Below are positions 1 to 6,118 of a stretch of DNA of 7,493 nt, piece by piece. How positions within the stretch are numbered: the first letter of the stretch is position 1; the number at the start of each line of letters is the position of its first letter. Below the pieces are notes generated by a model, which worked only from the letters and a program-made list of their open reading frames with translations, was not told where the DNA came from and made no database searches. The stretch comes from Candidatus Omnitrophota bacterium (GTDB taxonomy: Bacteria > Omnitrophota > Gorgyraeia > JAFGHF01), in NCBI GenBank assembly GCA_024543015.1, contig JAMXCY010000042.1, positions 1 to 7,493 of the forward strand, in the 5' to 3' direction. The position numbers were made by a program, and so were the translations under genes.

Positions 1-619
1 GCTGCTTCTGTTCTTCTTTGGGTTGTTCTTTTGGCTCTTCTGGTTTTGGCTCTTCTTTTGGTTCTTCTGGTTTTGGCTCTTCTTTTGGTTCTTCTGGTTT
101 TGGTTGTTCCAGGTCCTTTTTAACCTGCTCAAGCTGTTTTTTGAGTAGTTGCTGTTCCTGCTCCAGTTTTTTATTATTCTCCTTGAGTGCAACTATCTCC
201 TGCTGCTTAGAATGTAAATCCTGCTCTAACTTTTTGCACTTAATTACCTGGTCCTGAACTTGCCTTTTCTGTTGTTCCAGCTGATTCGCCAGACCTTTGC
301 TTTCAGTGGCTTGCTTCTGGAGCCGGTCATATTTACCTTTAAGGTCTTGATTTACTTTATCCCTGGTTGCAATTTCTGCTTTGAAGCTATCAAACTCCTC
401 TTTAGATACCTGAATTTCTTTTTGCAATCTATCCTTTTCCGCCGTGGCTGCTTCAAGCTCATGTTCCTTATTCGTGAGTTCATCTTCCAAGCTGTCTCTA
501 TGCACTGCGTGTTTATCTAAAACTTCCTCGTCTTTGCCTAATTGTTTATATAGCAAAAAGATAATTACCACGACTGCGCCTGCCATAAGTAGCGCCAAGA
601 TTAAAAGAAAAGGCAGCAT
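1..619 (-). CDS. Membrane-anchored coiled-coil protein with Pro/Lys/Glu repeat tail (3' end outside window)
   Basis: I do not recognise a family. The frame is open from the ATG at 619 to the left edge, giving at least 206 residues with no stop. Residues 3 to about 24 form one hydrophobic helix (PFLLILALLMAGAVVVIIFL), an uncleaved anchor or signal-anchor. Residues of about 27 to 170 are rich in Glu, Lys, Gln and Leu with heptad-like spacing and almost no Pro or Gly, as in a long coiled coil. From residue 173 a Pro/Lys/Glu tail begins, with a 9-residue unit PKPEEPKEE repeated three times. Such an anchor, rod and proline-rich spacer is typical of envelope-spanning or scaffold proteins (TolA- or TonB-like architecture), but no functional domain is visible and the C-terminus is missing. 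It is on the same strand as the operon, 44 bases after the aldolase gene. A role in carbon metabolism is not implied. Confidence 0.8.
   Translation of the reverse strand, partial: MLPFLLILALLMAGAVVVIIFLLYKQLGKDEEVLDKHAVHRDSLEDELTNKEHELEAATAEKDRLQKEIQVSKEEFDSFKAEIATRDKVNQDLKGKYDRLQKQATESKGLANQLEQQKRQVQDQVIKCKKLEQDLHSKQQEIVALKENNKKLEQEQQLLKKQLEQVKKDLEQPKPEEPKEEPKPEEPKEEPKPEEPKEQPKEEQKQ
23..103 (-). repeat. 27-base in-frame tandem repeat, three copies
   Basis: Read on the minus strand, copies span 103-77, 76-50 and 49-23. The first two are identical; the third differs in two codons (GAA to GAG, and the last GAG to CAA). Each copy codes for PKPEEPKEE or its variant. Because the unit is a multiple of three, copy number can change without shifting the frame. 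The near-identity at the base level suggests recent slippage or duplication. The following bases (22-2) continue as a degenerate PKEEQKQ. Confidence 0.9.
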
Positions 620-663
620 ATTTTTCACCCTCCAGCTTTATTGTTGCTGTTAGTTCTCGCCTG
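620..663 (-). other. 44-base intergenic gap, the widest in the window
   Basis: This is the only gap longer than 17 bases. It holds the ribosome binding site for the next gene. I see no stem-loop with a T-run that would end transcription after the aldolase gene and no convincing -35/-10 pair, so read-through into the coiled-coil gene is likely but not proven. Confidence 0.6.
628..633 (-). promoter_or_regulatory. Strong ribosome binding site of the coiled-coil gene
   Basis: The minus strand reads GGAGGG with 8 bases to the ATG at 619. It supports this start and shows that the gene is a real coding region translated on its own, although its end lies outside the window. Confidence 0.8.
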
Positions 664-1452
664 TTACTTTGTTAGGCTCTCAAATAGCTTCCTTGCCTCT
701 TCAACAGAGGCATTTTCGTGGACAATATGGCGAATCGCCTGAATCATCGCCACAGAATTATTTGACTGCCAGATATTTCTTCCCATATCCACGCCTATTG
801 CGCCCCGCTCTAGGGCATCGTAAGCAAGTTGCAGGGCATCCTGTTCTGTTTTCAATTTAGGGCCGCCAGCAATAACCAGGGGCACAGGAGAATATTCTAC
901 TACCCTCTCAAAATCATCGCAATAATAGGTCTTGATCAGCTGCGCACCAAGTTCTGCGGCAATGCGACAGGCTAAAGAAAGATAGCGGGCATCGCGCTTG
1001 CCTAACTCCCTGCCCACAGCGGTAACCGCCAATACCGGCATGCCGTACCTTTGAGCTTCATTAACCAGATTGGCCAAGCCCGATAGTGTCTGGTGCTCAT
1101 ACTTTGCTCCCACATAGATAGAAAGAGCGCAAGCCGCGACATTTAAGCGAACGGCTTCTTCCATAGAAGTAGTAATTGTCTCTTTAGATAAATCTTCCCC
1201 AACGATACTGTTTCCGCCAGAAACTCTCAAAATTACCGGCACAGAGGTATTGGCGTCAATGCAATTGCGCAATATCCCACGGGTCAACATTATAGCATCG
1301 GCATAAGGTAAAAGCGGCTTAACCGTCTCCCCGGGCTTCTCTAATCTTTTTACCGGCCCCAGGAAATATCCGTGGTCCATAGCTAACCAAACTGCTCGCC
1401 CAGTCTCGGGCTTAATTAATTTTGCCATTCGGTTCTTCATTCCCCAATCCAT
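664..1452 (-). CDS. LsrF/DhnA-type class I (Schiff-base) aldolase or thiolase
   Basis: The 262-residue TIM barrel belongs to the DeoC/LacD/DhnA group and is closest by eye to E. coli LsrF, the thiolase that cleaves the phosphorylated autoinducer-2 product 3-hydroxy-5-phosphonooxypentane-2,4-dione. Shared segments are AMDHGYFLGP (24-33), LTRGILRN, VSGGNSI, EAVRLN, YVGAKYEHQ, GMPVLAVTAVGR, LIKTYY with Lys174 as the expected Schiff-base lysine, VIAGGPK and GVDMGRNIWQS, a phosphate-binding end. It is about 30 residues shorter than LsrF, at the N-terminus. GGGAGG lies 5 bases before the ATG. No other lsr gene is present, so AI-2 processing is unlikely; related archaeal enzymes are fructose-bisphosphate aldolase and ADTH synthase. 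Position after HPS-RraA and a dehydrogenase suggests a phospho-sugar or deoxy-sugar substrate. Class is firm, substrate open. Confidence 0.88.
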   Translation of the reverse strand: MDWGMKNRMAKLIKPETGRAVWLAMDHGYFLGPVKRLEKPGETVKPLLPYADAIMLTRGILRNCIDANTSVPVILRVSGGNSIVGEDLSKETITTSMEEAVRLNVAACALSIYVGAKYEHQTLSGLANLVNEAQRYGMPVLAVTAVGRELGKRDARYLSLACRIAAELGAQLIKTYYCDDFERVVEYSPVPLVIAGGPKLKTEQDALQLAYDALERGAIGVDMGRNIWQSNNSVAMIQAIRHIVHENASVEEARKLFESLTK

Positions 1453-1469
1453 TTTTGCCTCCCTCTCCT

Positions 1470-2504
1470 CTATTTCTGCGGATTAACGATTACTTTCATC
1501 GATTCTTTGGCTTTGGTGACGAGCTGAAAGCCCTGCTGAATTTTATCCAAGCCAAAGCTATGAGTAATCATCTCTTTAACGCGTATTTTATGCCTGTGAA
1601 TTAAGTCTCGTGCTGCTAAATGTTCCTGCGGGGTTGCCGCATAGGAAGAGCTAAGCGTTATCTCATTGCGCCAAAAGGTATCATTTATCGAAAGTGGAAT
1701 GGTCAACCCTTTAGCTGTAGCGGCAAAGAAAAACACGCAACCGCCGCGTTCTACAGATTGCAATGCCGCCATATTAGCAGATTCTGCACCGGTGGCCACA
1801 ATTACTAAATCCGCTCCTCTGGCTTTATTCAATTCGCCTAAGCGCTTGGGCAGATCTTCTCTTTTCACATTTATTGTCGCATCTGCCCCTAATTGCTTGG
1901 CTAATTTTAGACGATAATCGACTATGTCTGTAGCTACAATTAAAGAAGCTCCATTAAGTCGGGATAGCTGGACATGCAATATTCCTGCCACACCACAACC
2001 TAAAACTAAAACACTTTTACCCTTCGACATCTTAGCCAATTTCTGCCCACGTAAAGCACAAGCCAAAGGTTCAATAAAAGTTGCTTCATCGTATGGTAAG
2101 TTATCCGGCAAGGGATAAACTCCGCCTAATTCCACATTTATCGCCGGCAGGCGCACAAACTCAGCAAAACCACCGGGATCAAAGTGGGTCTGGCGTAAGG
2201 TATCGCAAACGGTCGCATGCCCGCTTAAACAGTAACGACACTTACCGCAGGGCACGTGATGTGAAGCCGACACTCTTTGACCCTTTTTATACTGAGTGAG
2301 CCCCGACCCTACCTCGGTTATTTCTCCGGCAATCTCGTGGCCTAAGATTAAAGGAGTCTTATCCTGGCGGTACCATTCTAAAACATCTGTTCCGCAGATG
2401 CCGCTTGCCTCTACGCGAATTAAAAGCTCCCCCGAAGCAATTTTCGGCGTGGCCCTCTCTTCTATCCGAAGATCATTATTGTTGTAATAATTAGCTACAC
2501 GCAT
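1470..2504 (-). CDS. Zinc-dependent medium-chain alcohol/polyol dehydrogenase
   Basis: This is a 344-residue medium-chain dehydrogenase of the threonine/sorbitol/galactitol-phosphate dehydrogenase type, oxidising a secondary alcohol or polyol with NAD(P), or the reverse. The catalytic zinc ligands are Cys37 (in GICGTD), His56-Glu57 (in GHE) and Glu145 (in EPL). The structural zinc site is complete as Cys86, Cys89, Cys92 and Cys100. The Rossmann glycine motif is GCGVAG (169-174), and Asp193 after the second strand favours NAD over NADP. The start ATG abuts the stop of the preceding gene (TAAATG) and has no obvious ribosome site, so it is probably translated by re-initiation. The aldolase gene follows after 17 bases, and the two may act in sequence on one carbon skeleton. 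The exact substrate cannot be read from the sequence. Confidence 0.92.
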   Translation of the reverse strand: MRVANYYNNNDLRIEERATPKIASGELLIRVEASGICGTDVLEWYRQDKTPLILGHEIAGEITEVGSGLTQYKKGQRVSASHHVPCGKCRYCLSGHATVCDTLRQTHFDPGGFAEFVRLPAINVELGGVYPLPDNLPYDEATFIEPLACALRGQKLAKMSKGKSVLVLGCGVAGILHVQLSRLNGASLIVATDIVDYRLKLAKQLGADATINVKREDLPKRLGELNKARGADLVIVATGAESANMAALQSVERGGCVFFFAATAKGLTIPLSINDTFWRNEITLSSSYAATPQEHLAARDLIHRHKIRVKEMITHSFGLDKIQQGFQLVTKAKESMKVIVNPQK

Positions 2505-3605
2505 TTAAAGTTGTTTGGCTAAGGCTTCAATATCCACATAATCCTCAATCATCTTCTTGATAACTTTGGTCTTTTCTGAATCCTCGGGCCTAATCTTTAC
2601 TGTCAAATCATGAACGCGGGAGGCCACACTGTAAGTATCCCCTTGCGCTAAAAGTAAAGGGATGTTGGCTCTTTTTACTAAATCGACAACTGTTTTATGA
2701 GGTTTAATCCCTCCGGTTAAAATAAGACCGGATATACGCAGGTCATCTTTTGCCCGATCCATCTGAAAACCTACCACAGCTAAAATCATATCCTCTCTGT
2801 CACCGGGAGTGATAATCAAGCTTTGATCAGAAAAGTATTTTAAAGCGTCATGTGGGGCCATTGCTCCGACTAAGATTTTATCTACCCTTCTTTCTAAAAA
2901 GGACTTACCGACTAAGAGCTTAAAATTTAATTCGGTGATTATTTGCTTTATAGTAGGATCAGATAGTATCTCATGATACGGGATAACGCCAAAAACCTTC
3001 AGGCCCTTCTTTTTCAATCCTAAGCGCACAATACGATTGATTTGTTCGTATTTTTCCGGCCTGACCTTATTAATTATCACTCCGGCTACCTCGACTCCCT
3101 CTTTTTCAAATAAGGCCTTATTCAGGGTAATTTCATCAATCGGCCGGCCAATACCTCCTGAGGAAACTATCACTACCTTTGAGTTCAATATCTTAGCTAC
3201 GGCAGCATTGGAAAGATCAAATACCGAACCTACTCCGGCATGTCCTGTACCCTCAATCACAACCAAATCATTACCTTTGGCCACAGCGCCAAATGAATCC
3301 TTAATCCGCCGCACTAGTTTTTCTCTTGTGCCTTCTAGAATATACTTTTTTGTAAAACCCCTTTCGATAGCTATCGGGCTCATATCGCGAATCGCGCATT
3401 CAATCCCACAGGCCTTTTCGATTAATACAGAATCCTCATCTACCTTCTCGCCTCTTTCAATGACGTATCTCTGTCCAACCGGCTTAATAAAACCTATCTT
3501 TCCAAACCTTTCTTTAAAGGCGTAGATTAAACCTAAGCTAACTACAGTCTTGCCAGTATTCTGACTCGTAGCCGAAATAAAAATTCTGCGCACTTTTTTA
3601 GGCAT
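2505..3605 (-). CDS. BioD-like P-loop ATPase with DRTGG domain (phosphotransacetylase N-terminal-like)
   Basis: The 366-residue protein resembles the N-terminal half of long phosphotransacetylases without the catalytic acetyltransferase domain. Residues 1 to about 215 are a dethiobiotin synthase-like P-loop domain, with the loop SATSQNTGKT (11-20, Lys19), the BioD-like KPVG (41-44), Asp56/Asp58, VVIEGTGHAG with Glu118, and the INKV strand at 178-181. Residues of about 216 to 330 are a DRTGG domain, marked by LVGAMAPHDALKYF and TPGDRED (266-272). In phosphotransacetylases these modules are thought to sense metabolites; stand-alone versions are of unknown function. The start ATG directly follows the HPS-RraA stop (TAAATG), with GGGAG 9 bases upstream. 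Being in an acetyl-CoA-forming operon fits a role in sensing or regulation of acetyl metabolism, but that is inference. It should not be annotated as bioD: no biotin genes are nearby and the DRTGG domain is absent from true BioD. Confidence 0.85.
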   Translation of the reverse strand: MPKKVRRIFISATSQNTGKTVVSLGLIYAFKERFGKIGFIKPVGQRYVIERGEKVDEDSVLIEKACGIECAIRDMSPIAIERGFTKKYILEGTREKLVRRIKDSFGAVAKGNDLVVIEGTGHAGVGSVFDLSNAAVAKILNSKVVIVSSGGIGRPIDEITLNKALFEKEGVEVAGVIINKVRPEKYEQINRIVRLGLKKKGLKVFGVIPYHEILSDPTIKQIITELNFKLLVGKSFLERRVDKILVGAMAPHDALKYFSDQSLIITPGDREDMILAVVGFQMDRAKDDLRISGLILTGGIKPHKTVVDLVKRANIPLLLAQGDTYSVASRVHDLTVKIRPEDSEKTKVIKKMIEDYVDIEALAKQL

Positions 3606-4898
3606 TTATTTTTTCTCCCACCTAAGCAATTCTATTACCTTAGCCAGCGTAGAGCCCCGGTCAATTTCTGCTCTTAATCTATTCTCCTGTTCTAAAATAC
3701 CCATCGCCCGATTAGCCACCTCAGTTATTTTTTCTTGAGGGATGCAGACAACGCCGTCATCATCGCCGACTATCCAGTCACCGCTTCTTACTCTTGTTTC
3801 TGCGACTACGATAGGAATACCTATCTCGCCAAAACCTTTAGGCTCTCCGGCGGCAGAAGTAATTATCTTAGAGAATAGAGGAAATTTTAATTTACGAATT
3901 TCACCAGTATCACGCACAGCTCCGTTTATCACCACTCCGGCGATTTTAGCCTGGATGGCCCCGTGCGTGGTCAACTCACCCCATACCGCCGGGCCCACGC
4001 CACCGGCATCGATCACTAATATCTGACCTCCTTCAGCCTGATCAACGGCCTCGACAGTCTTGGCCCAATCACCAGGATAGGTCCGCACAGTAAGAGCAGG
4101 CCCCGCTATCTTTATTCCTGCAAAAAGCGGGCGTATTCCTTTTAAATCACCGCTGCGATGCATGGCATCGGAAAGGTTAGCAGTGGAGACTTCTTTTAAG
4201 ACTTTGTATACCTGGTCTTGACCAACGCGTTTAAAAAATTTACTTACGATTGATTCTCCTTTGGTAATTCCTTTCTTTATTCGACCGGCGGCTAAAGCAG
4301 CATCAGGGGCCTTAGTAATAGCTCCACCGACAATAACAATTTGTGCTCCGAATTGAACCGCCTGATGAGCAGTCTCGGAATTTATTCCGCCGGCACAGGC
4401 AACAGGTACACTTACTGCTTCTGCAACTTTCCGTAATCGGGAAAAAGCGTCTTTACCCTGCATTTGTTCATCAATAGCGCAATGCACACCAATATAATCA
4501 ACGCCTAATTTTTCTACTTCTTTTGCCCGCCTTGCTAAATCTTGCTCTTTAATCTCGATCAAATCAGCCTCTATCCTGGCCCCGTAGTTTTTCCCTGCCT
4601 CGACACATTCGCGAATGGTGCTATCTGAAGCACAGGCTAAGACGCAAACTATATTTGCACCGGCTTTGGCCGCTGCCTCTGTCTCGGTCCTGCCCGCATC
4701 CATAATTTTCATATCCGCCACAATGGTAGCGTTGGGGAACCTCTTACGTAATTCTCTGATTACATCCAGGCCTTCGCTTTTAATTAAAGGTGTGCCTGCC
4801 TCAAGCCAATCCACACCGCCGGATAGAGCCTCTTCTGCTACTTTGAGCGCTCTATTTAGATTCAAAAAGTCCAAGGCAACTTGTAGAACTGGTTGCAT
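3606..4898 (-). CDS. Bifunctional 3-hexulose-6-phosphate synthase / RraA-like domain fusion
   Basis: This 430-residue protein joins two enzymes. Residues 1 to about 212 are a 3-hexulose-6-phosphate synthase of the OMP decarboxylase superfamily, which condenses formaldehyde with ribulose 5-phosphate or runs in reverse to make ribulose 5-phosphate. Visible are VALDF with Asp10, the LEAGTPLIKSEG segment with Glu33, the metal/catalytic DxKxxD as ADMKIMD (62-67), CAGGIN (168-173) and VGGAIT (190-195). Residues from about 228 onward are an RraA/HMG-aldolase fold, with LSDAMHRSG, the WGELTTHGA loop with Glu308, and GAVRD with Arg329-Asp330. The same fusion is known in archaea. GAGAGAGG lies 8 bases before the ATG and overlaps the yjbQ stop; the gap is 15 bases. 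No separate 6-phospho-3-hexuloisomerase or formaldehyde-activating enzyme is in the window. The HPS call is strong; the substrate of the second domain is unknown, since RraA-like proteins include RNase E regulators, aldolases and oxaloacetate decarboxylases. Confidence 0.92.
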   Translation of the reverse strand: MQPVLQVALDFLNLNRALKVAEEALSGGVDWLEAGTPLIKSEGLDVIRELRKRFPNATIVADMKIMDAGRTETEAAAKAGANIVCVLACASDSTIRECVEAGKNYGARIEADLIEIKEQDLARRAKEVEKLGVDYIGVHCAIDEQMQGKDAFSRLRKVAEAVSVPVACAGGINSETAHQAVQFGAQIVIVGGAITKAPDAALAAGRIKKGITKGESIVSKFFKRVGQDQVYKVLKEVSTANLSDAMHRSGDLKGIRPLFAGIKIAGPALTVRTYPGDWAKTVEAVDQAEGGQILVIDAGGVGPAVWGELTTHGAIQAKIAGVVINGAVRDTGEIRKLKFPLFSKIITSAAGEPKGFGEIGIPIVVAETRVRSGDWIVGDDDGVVCIPQEKITEVANRAMGILEQENRLRAEIDRGSTLAKVIELLRWEKK

Positions 4899-4913
4899 TT
4901 TCTTCGCCTCTCT

Positions 4914-5330
4914 CTATTCCCCCATTATCTGCACAACTAATTCTCGGCTGCGAGCGCGGTTGTCAAAATCTATAAACACAATCTGCTGCCAAGTACCCAA
5001 TGTTAATCTCTTGCTTGTGAAAGGAACAGTTAAGGAAGGCCCCAACATTGCTGCACGTACATGTGAGAAACCATTGCCGTCATGCCATCTAAGATTATGC
5101 TGATATTCTCCCTCCCGGGGAGCGATTATTTCAAAACCTCGCTCTAAATCCTTGATCAACCCCGGTTCATATTCGATAGTAGTTAATCCACCGGTTGAGC
5201 CCGAGACAAAGACAGTCGCAATACCGTCTTTAACCTTTGAGTCTGCGATACAATTGTTCAGTTTATCGGTGATATCGATAATATCTGTCTCACCGCGAGA
5301 CTTTAATTTTATGGTTTTGGTAACTATCAT
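4914..5330 (-). CDS. YjbQ/UPF0047 family protein (secondary thiamine-phosphate synthase-like)
   Basis: This is a small single-domain protein of 138 residues, the normal size for the UPF0047/YjbQ family, whose E. coli member has weak thiamine-phosphate synthase activity; the true role is unsettled. Conserved parts are GSTGGLTTIEYEPGL (44-58), EYQHN with His78, FSHVRAAMLG with His90, and the RLTLGTWQQIVFIDFDNR segment near the C-terminus. The first family histidine (the HTS motif in E. coli YjbQ) is replaced by Gly44 in a GSTGG loop, a variant I associate with archaeal-type members. His78 and His90 are kept. The ATG overlaps the acsE stop as ATGA and has no clear ribosome site of its own, so translation probably depends on ribosomes finishing acsE. 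A link to C1 or cofactor chemistry is suggested by position only. Family assignment is firm; function is not. Confidence 0.9.
   Translation of the reverse strand: MIVTKTIKLKSRGETDIIDITDKLNNCIADSKVKDGIATVFVSGSTGGLTTIEYEPGLIKDLERGFEIIAPREGEYQHNLRWHDGNGFSHVRAAMLGPSLTVPFTSKRLTLGTWQQIVFIDFDNRARSRELVVQIMGE
5327..5330 (-). other. ATGA stop-start overlap between acsE and the yjbQ-like gene
   Basis: The four bases ATGA hold the yjbQ-type ATG and the acsE TGA. No ribosome site is seen in the preceding 20 bases, so translation of the second gene likely depends on termination and restart by the same ribosomes. This ties the level of the YjbQ-like protein to that of the methyltransferase. Confidence 0.75.
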
Positions 5331-6115
5331 TTTTTTCTGCGGGCATCAAGGAATGATGCGCAATAAATGTGTTTATTTAAAATAAGTTCGGCGGTAATTA
5401 GGCCGTCCATTAATTCTTTATCTAAAGGATCGGCAATGGCCGCATCCAGTCCACAGACAGCAGCCATTACCAAGAAGGTCCTGTTAATCAGGCTTCTGCT
5501 TTTAGTTCCTTGCGAGATATTACTTAAACCCACTACTGTTTTTGGCGACGGATCGGATAAAAGCTTAAATTCTCTGATTGATTCCAATACTTCTTGGGCC
5601 TGCGCCTGGGCAACATTCACCGGTAAGATTATCGGGTCAAGATAAAGGTCTTCTAAAGGAACTTGGGCTTCCATGCATGCTGAAACTATTCTTGCAGCAA
5701 ATTCGCTCCTTTGGTGCCTATCCCGAGGTATCCCTGACTCTCCCATAGTTAAGCCGATTAAGCCTGCCTTGTATTGTTTGGCCATGGGAAGTAAGCTATC
5801 CAATTTTTCCTTTTTTGCGGTAGTAGAATTTATCAAGGCCTTTTTCTTAACCAGCTTTAAGCCCGCTTCAATCACTTCGGGCTTTGTGCTGTCTAAGGCT
5901 AAAGGCGTATCTGTTACTTCCTGAATCACCTCGACCAACCATTTCATCGCCTCAACTGCATCTGCCGCTGCCGGGCCGACATTTACATCTAACATTCCCG
6001 CGCCTTGGGCAACTTGATCTTTGGCTAACTTCTGGATAACTCCTCTTTCCTTATCGGCTATCGCCTTGCCTACATCTTTAAACATCCCATTAATTCGTTC
6101 ACCGATGACTAACAT
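5327..6115 (-). CDS. acsE: Methyltetrahydrofolate:corrinoid iron-sulfur protein methyltransferase
   Basis: AcsE transfers the N5-methyl group of methyltetrahydrofolate to the Co(I) of the AcsCD corrinoid protein, the last methyl-branch step of the Wood-Ljungdahl pathway. The 262-residue product has exactly the length of Moorella MeTr and is a single pterin-binding (dihydropteroate synthase-like) TIM barrel. Landmarks are the N-terminal LVIGERINGMF, LDVNVGP at 42-48, LDST with Asp75, INS with Asn96, LYLDP with Asp160, GLSNISQ with Asn199, and GLDAAIADPLD near the C-terminus. Asp75, Asn96, Asp160 and Asn199 fall at the same numbers as the pterin-binding and catalytic residues of the Moorella enzyme, so it should be active. 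There is no cobalamin-binding domain, unlike MetH. The start is 3 bases after the acsD stop, with an AAAGGA ribosome site formed by the last acsD codons. Its stop overlaps the next start (ATGA). Confidence 0.97.
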   Translation of the reverse strand: MLVIGERINGMFKDVGKAIADKERGVIQKLAKDQVAQGAGMLDVNVGPAAADAVEAMKWLVEVIQEVTDTPLALDSTKPEVIEAGLKLVKKKALINSTTAKKEKLDSLLPMAKQYKAGLIGLTMGESGIPRDRHQRSEFAARIVSACMEAQVPLEDLYLDPIILPVNVAQAQAQEVLESIREFKLLSDPSPKTVVGLSNISQGTKSRSLINRTFLVMAAVCGLDAAIADPLDKELMDGLITAELILNKHIYCASFLDARRKK

Positions 6116-6118
6116 CTT

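Noticed and set aside
23..103. CRISPR-like or regulatory DNA repeat
   Set aside because: The repeats are directly adjacent without spacers, keep the reading frame and code for a low-complexity protein tail.
18..257. Plus-strand frame coding for Gly/Ser/Phe repeats (GSSFGSSGF)
   Set aside because: It is the mirror of the Pro/Lys/Glu repeat in the minus-strand coiled-coil gene, which has a strong ribosome site and a membrane helix followed by a coiled coil.
620..663. Rho-independent terminator or promoter between the aldolase and coiled-coil genes
   Set aside because: No GC-rich inverted repeat with a T-run and no convincing -35/-10 pair is present.
3037..3525. Plus-strand open frame of 162 codons
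   Set aside because: It lies wholly antisense to the BioD-like/DRTGG gene, has no ribosome site that I could see, and its translation is low in family-like motifs.
2505..3605. bioD (dethiobiotin synthetase)
   Set aside because: The P-loop domain is BioD-like, but a DRTGG domain follows and no biotin genes are nearby.
3606..4898. Two separate genes wrongly read as one
   Set aside because: The frame is continuous through the linker (about residues 212-228) with no stop, and this fusion is known from archaea.
4615..5103. Plus-strand open frame of 162 codons
   Set aside because: It is antisense to the start of HPS-RraA and to the yjbQ-like gene, crossing their junction; both opposing genes are clearly real.
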